Assembly (NCBI GenBank): GCA_019095985.1
Contig: CM032660.1
Location: forward strand, 44,801,427 to 44,865,426
Length of the DNA: 64,000 nt
From: Streblospio benedicti
Taxonomy: Eukaryota > Annelida > Polychaeta > Spionida > Spionidae
Reading direction: 5' to 3'
The position numbers were made by a program, and so were the translations under genes. Shown here one piece after another: positions 48,301 to 53,544 of this stretch. The stretch's first letter is position 1. Each line of letters starts with the position of its first letter. The notes below the pieces were generated by a model. It did no database searches and was not told where the DNA came from. It saw only the letters and a program-made list of their open reading frames with translations.

Positions 48301-49641
48301 CAAATGACTCAAATCCGAGCATTCACCCCTAATGGCAGACATTACTGAAACAATTGTGCGGGTTTCTAAAAAGTCCAGCCGTATTGTCTTCATATGGTTG
48401 GAATAACCTTTAACTTGGACATATAGCGGTGAGGAGCTGTACCTGTGGTTTGGTGGCGTTGCTGTGCACACACAGTGTACAGAACCAGTCGGCATCTGAG
48501 CGGATGATCTCCTTGGAGATGAGAGGATGGTGGCACTGCTGGTGGAAACCTACAACACGTGTAAAGCATGGACAGGCCAATGAGTGATTCAGCAATGAGG
48601 ACTGCAGGTGCAAGATTGGGGTTCCAACTGACATCAAATTTTACTTAATATTTGGTAAGTAATAATATGATACATCAAATTTTGTAATCAGCTCCTCACT
48701 TTATAAAGCAAGGGCTGTTACTGAGGTAATTTGATCTTCTACAGTGATCAACTTTTATTGTGAACTACAAAATTATTTTTCCGTTATTTGACTTGAAACA
48801 GGTCAAAATGTCCGGTTTTGGTGCATAAAGCTTGTTTGCACCAAAGAATAGCTTTTTTCTGGATCACATTTTAATGCGTTCAAGAACATATAGCCTGATT
48901 TTGATTGTATTGAAATTGACAAAATTATTACTTTTTGAAAATAATAATCACGAAGAGTATTATTGGTACCAATGGGGCCCATGCGTTTAGGCTACAGCTG
49001 TGGGACTCAAAGATCTGGTTTGATTGCACTGAGTAAGTAAAGACCACCCCAGCAAGCTATCACACAGTCACGAAAATGGCAATCAGGTGAACCGGAAAAA
49101 GTACTGATAAATAGGTAGTGGTCAGCGTTACTGTGAGTGACGAACATCATGCACTTTGGTAGCAAGCATTGTATGTGCCCCACGTAGTTGAGAATGTGTG
49201 ACAATGATGCCGATAGCATGTTGTTAAGTCGCTAGAGCACGATGGTAGTGAATTGCGACTGTAAATAAGCGCATTTAAGCACGCACGTGATGTGATATGG
49301 CCGCAGCAACTGAATTAAATACACCCCAACAAAACAACCCCACATACCCAGTCGGCAAACAATCTGACAATCTGGTTCAGTCGCACCGACAACATGATCT
49401 GCACATCACAGCATTCTGAGCCCACAAAACCATCCATCACAGAGATCTTACCGAGTCCGCAGCCGTCGCAGATGACAATCTGGTTTGGCCGCAATGACAG
49501 CTCTGTGTGACACAAACAGCACTGCAGCTCCTCCTCATCCTCCATCGCAGGCGGCGCCGGCCACTGCAGGTCGTACACCGGCACCCAGCAAGTACACTCG
49601 TTGTCAAAGGCTACATGGCAGCTGGCAGCCTCCTGGTTCAC
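12156..49641 (-). CDS. Pcl: Polycomb-like protein (PHF1/MTF2/PHF19 family), gene span
   Basis: Polycomb-like proteins are accessory subunits of PRC2. They read chromatin with a Tudor domain and PHD fingers, bind CpG DNA through a winged helix, and bind SUZ12 with the C-terminus. Exons recognised (minus strand, 5' to 3'): 49641-49452, 48549-48443, 35938-35862, 35631-35579, 34576-34459, 33228-33108, 30702-30635, 28996-28829, 23368-23233, 21354-21202, 20572-20387, 20123-19993, 12366-12156. All junctions are GT-AG and phases agree, except that a conserved stretch of about 22 residues between PHD1 and PHD2 (human KKGP... region) was not found; its exon should lie between 39400 and 36000. The 5' end with most of the Tudor domain was not found to the right, where the duplicated segment and gap confuse the assembly. 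The two PHD1 exons occur a second time at 40664-40476 and 39574-39468. Confidence 0.9.
12591..12745 (+). repeat. Dispersed repeat, inverted partner of 19768-19915
   Basis: About 150 bp, including TTGACTAACAAACAAATTT, GAATGAGGGAAAAAAATTCC and TTGGGCAAAGT, recur in reverse complement near the other end of the same intron. No coding content. Confidence 0.75.
13721..22100 (+). CDS. Candidate small nested gene, two exons, 48 residues
   Basis: The Pcl intron holds ATGGCTGAAACGTGTG followed by a donor GTAATT (exon 13721-13736, MAETC plus one base). At 21970-22100 a plus-strand exon follows a good acceptor (CGTTCACAG). It reads GRVAGAGALCTYYNNQQKLL, VSFIEAACRISDSTHKLGL, TDGD, stop. The phases fit exactly (1 base plus 2 bases). 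The second exon has balanced base composition unlike the AT-rich intron around it. The 250 bp upstream of 13721 has fewer A/T runs than the surroundings and could be a promoter. I recognise no family. Other exons could lie between, or the two parts may be unrelated. The span crosses several Pcl exons on the other strand. Confidence 0.28.
14027..14336. repeat. Complex tandem repeat, AT-rich
   Basis: Blocks containing TTTTATCTATTATTTTAATT and AATTTAAGCTTTAATATTG recur four and three times, in a higher-order pattern with AAAGTTATGTCATCTA twice. Copies are almost identical, so the expansion is recent. Confidence 0.85.
15140..15760 (-). mobile_element. LINE reverse transcriptase fragment
   Basis: Minus-strand translation gives the RT core: AILMDLSKAFDCLPHDILL, GVPQGSILGPLLFNVFIND and YADDNTLS. 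These are RT motifs of a CR1/L2-like non-LTR retrotransposon. Both ends are missing and the frame is interrupted between motifs, so this is a dead fragment in the Pcl intron. Confidence 0.85.
15830..18345 (-). mobile_element. Broken copy of an uncharacterised repetitive ORF family
   Basis: Scattered minus-strand segments resemble a large uncharacterised protein family common in cnidarian, mollusc and chordate genomes. Matches include HWVADNFDV with AMGIIAW (18341-18078), PPNWQGIM (about 17920), HAISGCDTTYSIFGMGK (about 16350) and HYQVATWRM with KAVAPSTLL (16128-15937). Order and strand are consistent with one gene. The copy is clearly old and broken, and a plus-strand LINE end (17190-17872) has landed inside it. 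The element class is unknown to me. Confidence 0.5.
17190..17872 (+). mobile_element. LINE 3' end
   Basis: Plus-strand sequence reads like the C-terminal end of a non-LTR retrotransposon: SLEYCASIWDPYL-like, then LERLKNRRNAWLTLMFKALQ, then ILEWNL. It ends in a simple-repeat tail (ACTAGACCTAGACCTAGACC, then TTGACTTGACTTGACTTG). It is 5' truncated with a frame change near 17340. It interrupts the ORF-family copy at 15830-18345. Confidence 0.7.
18490..18504. repeat. Target-site duplication, left
   Basis: ATGATGCAATAACTA, repeated without change at 19597-19611, flanking the retrocopy. Confidence 0.9.
18505..19596 (+). pseudogene. Processed retrocopy of a glycosyltransferase-like gene
   Basis: An intronless stretch lies between perfect 15-bp direct repeats and ends in an A-rich tail (19576-19597). 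These are the marks of LINE-mediated retroposition. The coding remnant (18523-19437) begins YAGGCNFINPTNASIDLYK, includes TGNDQNHLNNVIKKA and VVVQNNWIVSLAAKVYR, and changes frame between about 18945 and 19019 to continue as LWDALRIGRILNRTVISPKF and HPLVPHEIRDSVIELF. The NDQ-containing part resembles nucleotide-diphospho-sugar transferases; I believe the whole matches a two-part marine-invertebrate family, but cannot confirm it. The copy is 5' truncated. Its first 18 bases look like the end of an intron (ATAATTTTACAG), so the template may have been incompletely spliced. The frameshift argues against function. Confidence 0.8.
19597..19611. repeat. Target-site duplication, right
   Basis: Second copy of ATGATGCAATAACTA, directly after the A-rich tail of the retrocopy. 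Confidence 0.9.
19768..19915 (-). repeat. Dispersed repeat, inverted partner of 12591-12745
   Basis: Reverse-complement match to the copy at the other end of the intron, sharing ACTTTGCCCAACT, TTTTTTGGGAATTTTTT and AAATTTGTTTGTTAGTCAA. Confidence 0.75.
19993..20123 (-). CDS. Pcl: Pcl exon: linker before the C-terminal domain
   Basis: 131 nt, acceptor ATTTTCAG, donor GG|GTAGGT, phase 2 out. It encodes ADLDTSTTKLAATLFQQTPE and then a basic RRGRKPASAGKPAAN stretch resembling an AT-hook core (RGRKP). Confidence 0.84.
20387..20572 (-). CDS. Pcl: Pcl exon: Arg-rich block and helix
   Basis: 186 nt, phase 0 at both ends, acceptor CCTTCCAG, donor ACG|GTAAGT. It begins RRRRRCRNTLRRC and continues into a probable helix (HPFLTALERQTLLAREKSRQ). 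No clear human equivalent in this segment. Confidence 0.82.
21202..21354 (-). CDS. Pcl: Pcl exon: Ser/Pro/Gly linker
   Basis: 153 nt, phase 0 at both ends, acceptor TTTCCAG, donor AAG|GTAAAA. It reads SAGDSFVLPPTPSPTPSGGS ... GGGRRKK. Low complexity; assignment rests on phase, strand, GC content and position between confirmed exons. Confidence 0.82.
23233..23368 (-). CDS. Pcl: Pcl exon: basic linker
   Basis: 136 nt, acceptor TTGTTGTAG, donor CAT|GTGGGT. It encodes a basic region with MVKKRRRTGDDLDSS and ATKRRRKDKH, which could be nuclear localisation signals. Phase 2 in, phase 0 out. Confidence 0.85.
23713..24095 (-). repeat. tRNA-derived SINE, copy 1
   Basis: On the minus strand a tRNA-like head has an A box (TTGGTCGAGTGGTTAGGTGA) and a B box (GGGTTCAAATCCC) with a long variable region, as in Leu/Ser tRNAs. 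The body is full of GCGAA/TTCGC words and the end reads TTCGCAACTTGTACTGTATA. It shares its tail with the copy at 28440-28772. Confidence 0.65.
24917..25070. repeat. Direct repeat unit with intact TTAA (empty site)
   Basis: About 150 bp starting CATTTGCCATAATTCACACC recurs at 25187, where it is interrupted by the TTAA-flanked element. Here the equivalent point is uninterrupted (CAACTTATTAATGTCCTAAC). Confidence 0.8.
25326..26622. mobile_element. piggyBac-type non-autonomous element 1
   Basis: 1297 bp flanked by TTAA on each side (25322-25325, 26623-26626). Terminal inverted repeats start CCCTCTTATTGC, with matching subterminal blocks (ACCCCTTCAGTGCCG and ACCCCTCAGTGCCG inverted). The TTAA target and CCC ends fit the piggyBac superfamily. 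No transposase frame is visible, so it is non-autonomous. It sits inside the second copy of a local direct repeat. Confidence 0.88.
27299..27474. mobile_element. TA-flanked MITE, CAGTGAAACCT ends
   Basis: 176 bp between TA dinucleotides, with inverted ends CAGTGAAACCT and AGGTTCTACTG. The TA target and CAGT ends suggest a pogo/Tc1-mariner derivative. Related in its ends to 30757-31089 and 34209-34368. Confidence 0.75.
28440..28772 (+). repeat. tRNA-derived SINE, copy 2
   Basis: The head contains GTGGCGTAGTGGATAGCGTC (A box) and a perfect B box GGTTCGAACCC about 30 bp on. The acceptor stem does not pair, so it is not a tRNA gene. The tail (AATTCGCAACTTGTACTGTA) equals that of the minus-strand copy at 23713-24095, although the heads come from different tRNA types. 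Confidence 0.65.
28829..28996 (-). CDS. Pcl: Pcl exon: winged-helix wing and proline-rich linker
   Basis: 168 nt. It starts FKSGSETKKKSALFCLRCR, the equivalent of human FISGREIKKRKCLFGL. In vertebrate Polycomb-like proteins the lysines of this loop contact unmethylated CpG DNA; here the KKK is kept. A proline-rich stretch (SPPLPPTVSLPP) follows. Confidence 0.92.
29280..29490. mobile_element. Decayed relative of the AGGGCTTAACG element
   Basis: AGGGCTTAATGTAAATGGTTG with GGGCATGTAGTCATCAG, and further on GTGCCCAAATAGGCATCCAC, follow the order of the element at 62205-63150 but are much shorter and diverged. The right terminus is not recognisable. Confidence 0.6.
29772..29841. repeat. Short hairpin inverted repeat
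   Basis: Arms of about 33-35 bp around TTTTCAAACTTCTTTCTCTC and its complement, with almost no loop. Confidence 0.85.
29976..30408. repeat. Long inverted repeat (foldback), 195-bp arms
   Basis: Left arm 29976-30170 and right arm 30211-30408 are about 95% complementary, with a 40-nt loop. Arms run from AACACAATAAAATCTTA to CTTCCTTGATTG. Transcription of the Pcl intron would yield a long RNA hairpin. No terminal target duplication was found. Confidence 0.9.
30635..30702 (-). CDS. Pcl: Pcl exon: winged-helix, part 2
   Basis: 68 nt, LADTPVGSRFMNVLNTLRDN TDR, matching human LSDTPKGERSSRLLSALNSHKDR. Acceptor TTTCAG, donor CAG|GTGACG, phase 2. Confidence 0.92.
30757..31089. mobile_element. TA-flanked MITE, CAGCTAAACCTCGAT ends
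   Basis: 333 bp between TA dinucleotides. The ends CAGCTAAACCTCGATAT and AATCGAGGTTTAGCTG are inverted repeats, and GTGGACC / GGACCCC words near the ends are also inverted. It inserted close to the Pcl exon at 30702. Confidence 0.8.
31362..32679. mobile_element. piggyBac-type non-autonomous element 2
   Basis: 1318 bp flanked by TTAA (31358-31361, 32680-32683). Inverted ends share CCCTTTGTTGACGG (one arm has GTGAACGG) and a subterminal GCGCCCTTGAAGACGCATA. No transposase. A 50-bp tandem duplication lies at 31465-31564. Same target type and similar length to element 1, but different ends. Confidence 0.86.
31465..31564. repeat. 50-bp tandem duplication
   Basis: Two adjacent copies starting GTGTGACGCCCAAGAC and ending CGAAAAATGGTTAT, differing at one or two bases, inside piggyBac-type element 2. 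Confidence 0.92.
33108..33228 (-). CDS. Pcl: Pcl exon: winged-helix/extended homology, part 1
   Basis: 121 nt. It reads WVDLVHLAVFNLSLSRSKYS, DYDLDIMPWVNNRWSHLASGP, matching human WVDVAHLVLYHLSVCCKKKY...FDREILPFTSENWDSLLLGE. Donor CCG|GTGAGT, phase 0. Confidence 0.93.
33535..33735. repeat. Tandem duplication of about 120 bp
   Basis: Two diverged copies around AGTTATCTAAAATTTACAGC and AGTTATTTGAAATTTACTGC, each followed by ACAAAGGTTCTCTCA. Non-coding. Confidence 0.6.
34209..34368. mobile_element. TA-flanked MITE, CAGTAGAACCT ends
   Basis: 160 bp between TA dinucleotides with inverted ends CAGTAGAACCT / AGGTTCTACTG. Internal GACCACCTC-type words are partly inverted too. Confidence 0.8.
34459..34576 (-). 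CDS. Pcl: Pcl exon: end of PHD2
   Basis: 118 nt. It reads ACLSVRPDRPLLLGDTNFLL then VCGVCNSGGGEVLVRCDST, equivalent to human [24 protein letters not shown]. It supplies the last three PHD2 zinc ligands. It is distinctly GC-rich against its surroundings. Confidence 0.93.
35160..35260. repeat. Dispersed TATCCTGACAACA repeat
   Basis: CAAAACTTTTATCTATCCTG, GGACGATAGGACGGGCA and CTTATCTGTGGCCCTG recur in similar order at 35705-35790 and, more diverged, at 59880-59940. Family unknown. Confidence 0.55.
35579..35938 (-). CDS. Pcl: Pcl exons: start of PHD2
   Basis: Two small exons, 35938-35862 (77 nt) and 35631-35579 (53 nt). They give LRALHWNEAHTSNQEQCYCY, then CGGSGQW, then YVKMVQCQRCQQWFHE. This matches the human MTF2 PHD2 start ([20 protein letters not shown]). 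Donor CA|GTAAGT and acceptor TTGCAG join in phase 2. The zinc ligands C-x-C, C-x2-C and H are all present. Confidence 0.93.
36236..36702. repeat. Dispersed repeat with GCTCACCTG / GTGAGCT ends
   Basis: The left end has a short palindrome (AGGCTCTAGGAGAGCCT) followed by CGCTCACCTGT. The right end has GACGGACGACCGACGAC, then AAAGCTCACC and AAGTGAGCTAAAA. From memory, this combination is typical of a very common bivalve repeat. No complete ORF. Confidence 0.65.
37457..37484 (-). CDS. Candidate Pcl micro-exon
   Basis: A 28-nt block bounded by a good acceptor (GCTATTTCAG) and a strong donor (GAG|GTAAGA) on the gene strand, between the PHD1 and PHD2 exons. In phase 0 it reads VGSQRQVSR. It does not restore the missing conserved segment and would leave phase 1, so another unseen exon would be needed. 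Confidence 0.25.
37590..37757. repeat. Dispersed repeat, AGGATTAGGTAGGAAA family (copy 2)
   Basis: ATCAGGATTAGGTAGGAAAA then ACTCGTCCTGCA and AAGGACGAGTAGCTAAAA, truncated where the Penelope-like element begins. Confidence 0.65.
37757..38512 (-). mobile_element. Penelope-like element remnant, GIY-YIG end (copy A)
   Basis: Minus-strand coding (38343-37933) gives a GIY-YIG-type endonuclease: CGCVYKTGCRNCDSVYIGET, GRKLGTRVAEHQKDVEEH. This is the C-terminal domain of Penelope-like elements; the reverse transcriptase is absent. The remnant is bounded by inverted arms of about 145 bp (37757-37902 and 38372-38512), each with ACCTACTTCCCGACGTCAC and AAGACTGTCTGACAGACAAG. A partner lies at 46719-47474. 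Confidence 0.85.
39468..39574 (-). CDS. Pcl: Second copy of the PHD1 end exon (copy A)
   Basis: 107 nt with the same splice sites and the same open frame as 48443-48549 (GFHQQCHHPLIS ... FCTLCVHSNATKPQ). It lies in the left member of the large duplication. Whether it or its partner is the exon used cannot be told from sequence. Confidence 0.75.
40476..40664 (-). pseudogene. Second copy of the Tudor/PHD1 exon, frame broken by small indels
   Basis: Nearly identical to 49452-49641 but 189 instead of 190 nt. Compared with that copy it has three single-base losses and one two-base gain. The frame is therefore lost although the splice sites are kept. The indel pattern looks like uncorrected consensus error, or decay of one duplicate. 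Confidence 0.8.
41490..43244. repeat. Copy-A-specific insertion with AT-rich satellites
   Basis: Absent from copy B. It starts with repeated AGCCAATTGGCTAAA palindromes (41520-41640). It then has a minisatellite at 42255-42640, with CATTTATTGAACCTTTTTTA repeated about six times at roughly 50-70 bp spacing. Near its end a 105-residue open frame (42976-43293) holds a duplicated ETVHQIDCK motif; it starts ATGGCGCCGCC but has no known relatives and may be chance. Confidence 0.75.
44600..45045 (-). repeat. tRNA-derived SINE, second family (copy A)
   Basis: On the minus strand the head has a clear A box (TAGCTCAGTTGTTAGAGCGC) and a decayed B box (AAGTTCGGTGC). The body contains ACCGAAGCACGTCGCCACAG and the end is a CAAA-rich tail. 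Further copies: 51855-52320 and, plus strand, part of 54350-54605. Confidence 0.7.
45831..45930. other. Assembly gap, 100 N
   Basis: Exact 100-N run separating the two duplicated segments; size unknown. Confidence 0.99.
45931..46718. other. Non-duplicated sequence between gap and copy B
   Basis: No gene recognised. The last 100 bp contain GGGCCC-rich inverted words (CAGCAGGGCCCTCAACTCC) resembling a transposon end. Nothing here matches the sequence left of copy A. Confidence 0.5.
46719..47474 (-). mobile_element. Penelope-like element remnant, GIY-YIG end (copy B)
   Basis: Near-identical to 37757-38512, with the same endonuclease (CGCVYKIGCRNCDSVYIGET) in one longer open frame and the same inverted arms. 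It defines the exact left edge of the duplicated segment. Confidence 0.85.
48443..48549 (-). CDS. Pcl: Pcl exon: second half of PHD1 (copy B)
   Basis: 107 nt, acceptor GTTGTAG, donor CAG|GTACAG. Joined in phase 1 to 49452 it gives GFHQQCHHPLISKEII then DADWFCTLCVHSNATKPQ, completing the C4HC3 PHD1. It ends in phase 0, the phase expected at the start of exon 35938. Confidence 0.9.
49452..49641 (-). CDS. Pcl: Pcl exon: Tudor end and first half of PHD1 (intact copy)
   Basis: Acceptor GGTACAG, donor G|GTAAGA, 190 nt, phase 1 at the end. It encodes the last Tudor strands (CHVAFDNECTCWVPVYDL) and then the PHD1 start (LQCCLCHTELSLRPNQIVIC, DGCGLG). Zinc ligands of PHD1 are present. Aligned with human PHF1, the cage Phe of strand 3 is kept (VAFD) but the second cage aromatic (PHF1 F71) aligns with Cys, followed by Trp. 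This is the better of two copies: its frame is open throughout. Confidence 0.9.
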
Positions 49642-51854
49642 CTGTACCGTGTATCATTCAATCAAATCCTAGATCTATTTTGCACATTGAATCAATCAAA
49701 TCCCAAATTTATTTGAGCAAGCTATAAATACTGAAACACTTAACACCTTAAAATGAATAAATAAATTCAATATATATATATTTGGTTAGCACAGTCAACT
49801 CATGCCCAAGTACATGGAGGTTCGCGTTGAATCACGATTGTACTCCAAACCATCCTTGCACATTGTTCTTGCGTTTTTCACAATCTTTTGAACTTTGTAA
49901 TGATAATCATTATTTACGTTTGCACAGTTCAAGACATCTCTTGTATCGATAGTGTCCATCAGTTCCATGGTTAGGTGTCAACTACTGGTAAGCTCAAGAT
50001 GATGGTAGGATTCATTAATATCCAGGACAATGAAAATGGCTGATCCGGCTAGTTAAACATTGACATCTTCAACTGTAAGAGATGTCATAGGTCTCTTTAT
50101 AACTTTGTTTGGGACACGTATGTATAAGCAATATCAAATTTTCTCTGGATTGCACGGCTTTGATGCAAACACAGGGTTTGTGCACCATGTAGTGGACACA
50201 GAATCTGGAACTTGTTCGATCATGCCTATGTCGTAGTTGATGCAGCCCATCTTCAATTAGGGCCTGCTTAGCTAAAGTATAATTTAGGATTTGATTGATT
50301 AATTGAGTGAGTGAGTGATGTTTGGACAAGACTGCTAAGGAAATATCATATTTAATTGATGAAGAAATAAGAGCTCCTATCTTTTCTTTTGCAGAATGAT
50401 GCTATCACTGATCAACTATGTTTTGATCAATCACCAGAAACCACCGCAGAATATTGCTTAATGAATCATGTGATAATCGAACAATCCACTTACTTGTAAA
50501 ACCACGGCAGGATGAAAAAGGCCATCGTACCATTTTGAGAGTAACTTGCTACCAATTTCGAATGTGAACTGCAAGGAAAATTGTGCAAGTGCATGGAATT
50601 GTATATTGATAGCAACCGCTCAGAGTACAGGAGTTACTATGACTAAGAACTAGTGGTGGAGCGATCAATAGTATTATGAACTATATGCATCATATAGAAG
50701 TCCCAATCAGGTCCCAATATAACTACTCGATAGTTGAATTCCTCATATTGATAATTTTCAAACTTGATGCACATTAATTTATAGTAATAAATAACATGGG
50801 TATCCATTCATATTTGATAAAATTTCACTCAATGCGTTTGTGTTTGACCACGATACAAGATACCCCATTTTTTTTGTTTACTGTAACGACGCCCATGGCG
50901 GCGCCCTATAAGGTCTTTGCAAACGTCAATGATAATACCTAGATCTAGCATGGCCTCTCAAGTACACTGATAAAAATAAACAACATTCCACACATTTATA
51001 TGACAGATACATTACTAAATAACAGTACAGATGGAAAAAAGTGCAAATAATTGAATATGTGGCAAATTATAATGAATGCACTGCGTAGTACTCTTGCATA
51101 TGTTTTCATAACGATGGTGCCAGTGTCAGAATCTTTCCGCAATGTCTGAATTATTGTATATTTTTTGGTCAGCTGGACATCCATAATATATCGGTAATCG
51201 AAGATGCAAGGGGTCCAGATTACCGATAGTGAAAACTACCCCCGATTCCCATTCCTATTAAGAACTAATCTGTACATAATACCAGCAGATCGATGTAAAA
51301 TATTTGCAGCGCATGTAAGCAACTTTAGCAGCCACGATTTTGAGACTCGTAAAGACTTATACAACTAAATACATTTAGTGATAAATGTTTTAAGTCATAA
51401 GCGGTCCCTTCTTAAGGCATTGCCTTAACCAAATATATCAACACTATTATAGAACAAGTAGTCGTCAGAACGCCAAAAAAATCTCCCCCTTCTAGATCAG
51501 CTTCCTTTAGGTCAACAATTTAATGTAATAATTCAAACACATACATGTATAAAGAATATTGTAGACAGGTAACACATCTAATAGTCAATCTCATCAGAAT
51601 GAAAATAAAAACACATCATAACTTCATCAAAAGTGGGCCAAAATACACCAAATCTAATCAGCTCTGGAGAGTAGTACAATGAATCTAAATATGAAGTTTG
51701 GTGATAATAGGTCCAATACTTCTCCCTCTAGAGTGGTAACAAGGTATTTACACCTAACACTCATAAGTTCATCAAAAGTAAGCCAAAGTACAAAATCTTT
51801 TTTTGAGATACCTTTTTTCCTCAAACAAGACATATTGAATTTGCAAAGCAATAG

Positions 51855-52320
51855 CTCGAGTAGTTTGTTTGTTTTTGTTTGTTTTGTTTGTGATACTCTG
51901 CAGCCATCAACTTGCTGATGATTATAGCAGAGGGAGGCCACGTGGTGTTGGTACATGGACCTCCAGAGGCAGGCTAGGTAGCCAACTGAGCCAAGGGTGT
52001 GTGGAGGGATCACGCTAGTTATTGTTTTCAAACTAGGTGAGTTCTTTTACGTGCAGAGGGGTGGCTCTCCTCTCCATGGGACACACCTTTTAACGAGGCT
52101 TCCGAACCTCCCGCTTGGCGTCGACACCCGTCTAGTAGTAACACTTTACTGTGGCGACGTGCTTCGGTGGAAATCAGCAACTCAGTGGCAGACGCACGAC
52201 GTAACGGTTTTAGCGACATTGTGTCTGCCATGACCTGCGCACGAACTTGCGACGCAGGCAAATCACGTTTTCAGGTCTTGCGCTCTAACAACTGAGCTAT
52301 CAAGTTATGAGCCTGTTTAT
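51855..52320 (-). repeat. tRNA-derived SINE, second family (copy B)
   Basis: Duplicate of 44600-45045, with several one- to four-base indels between the two. A box TAGCTCAGTTGTTAGAGCGC retained. Confidence 0.7.
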
Positions 52321-53544
52321 TTCGGACGGACATACATACAGCCTTACACGGACAGAAGCAAAGCTAGAAATCTCCCTCCAGAACAGAGGAGATTTAACAA
52401 TAAAGCTAGCAGCTAAACTGGTCAATTACTTCACTGTAATTTTAGATATCTTTACAATTTTGAGGAATTGGACAGTTGGTTACACTTACTTACCACTCTA
52501 TTTGCGAATTTAATGATGGTGGTTTTATCCTCGTTAGTAATGCAATTATTCTCCAACATCAGCTTTTCTTTTTTAACGTTGTTATTGAGATTGTTGGTAT
52601 TGTTGTTATTCCCGTTAATAAGCATTCTTTCTCCATCTGGACCAAACTTCATGATTTCCAAGCATACCCTTAAACATTTTACAATCATGTTTAGTCACAA
52701 ATAAACTTACAATATCTAATATGAAGTCAGTAAGGTTCTTATACTAATACATACTGTAGCCATACTAGCTAAGCTAATATGACAGCAGATTTCTACTCCA
52801 TTGATGCCAATCTCTTACACATAATAAATAAAAAAAGTATGTCCACAATTGATTGTAATACTAAAAAGTAAGTGAGTATCCACAAGTTAAGTAAACTTCC
52901 TGCAAAATCCAAATCAATAATCTATGGTCCATATAAGTATGGAGATGGATCGTTTTTTTCTTAACATATAATCCTAACTGTATACCTAGTATTCACAACC
53001 ATAAAGAGACGCCTAGACAATGTTAATTTACCTTTTAGAATGTAATAAACTACAAATTACAGCACGTTGTACCATAAGTCCCATATGGGATCAAAACATA
53101 ATAACAATGAAATCCTCAAACGGGCATTTGCAGACGAAATTAGTTGATTAATATAGCTTACATAACCATTGATAGTATGGTCCTACCACGAAAGTACTCC
53201 TACCAAACATACATATATGTAAGGGTTGAATATATGACAAATTCTTACATAGGGAATAGATATTAAGCGAAATTCCATGAGCGATATTACAAGATTTCTA
53301 AAAAATGAATTCTCCCGCCATCTTTGAGTGGCCTTCACATTGCGTAATAATTTCTAAATATATATTATTTTGTATTTCCAATAACAAATTGCAGCTCAGA
53401 TAAGAGTTTTGAGTAATGGAAATTTCTTTAGCCAAGTTAAAAATGCAACAAGAAAATTACTTTTAGAAATAACAAAAAAGTGTAGAACTATTTTTCGTTA
53501 GTCAGAATATCCATTATTTATTACTGGGGGGGGGGTAACTAAGA

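Larger units (their letters stand above)
46719..53045. repeat. Large duplicated segment, copy B
   Basis: Partner of 37757-45830. It lacks the 1.75-kb insertion and has an intact Tudor/PHD1 exon. It diverges locally at 50520-50680. Past 53045 it continues into unique sequence, whereas copy A stops at the gap. Confidence 0.92.
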
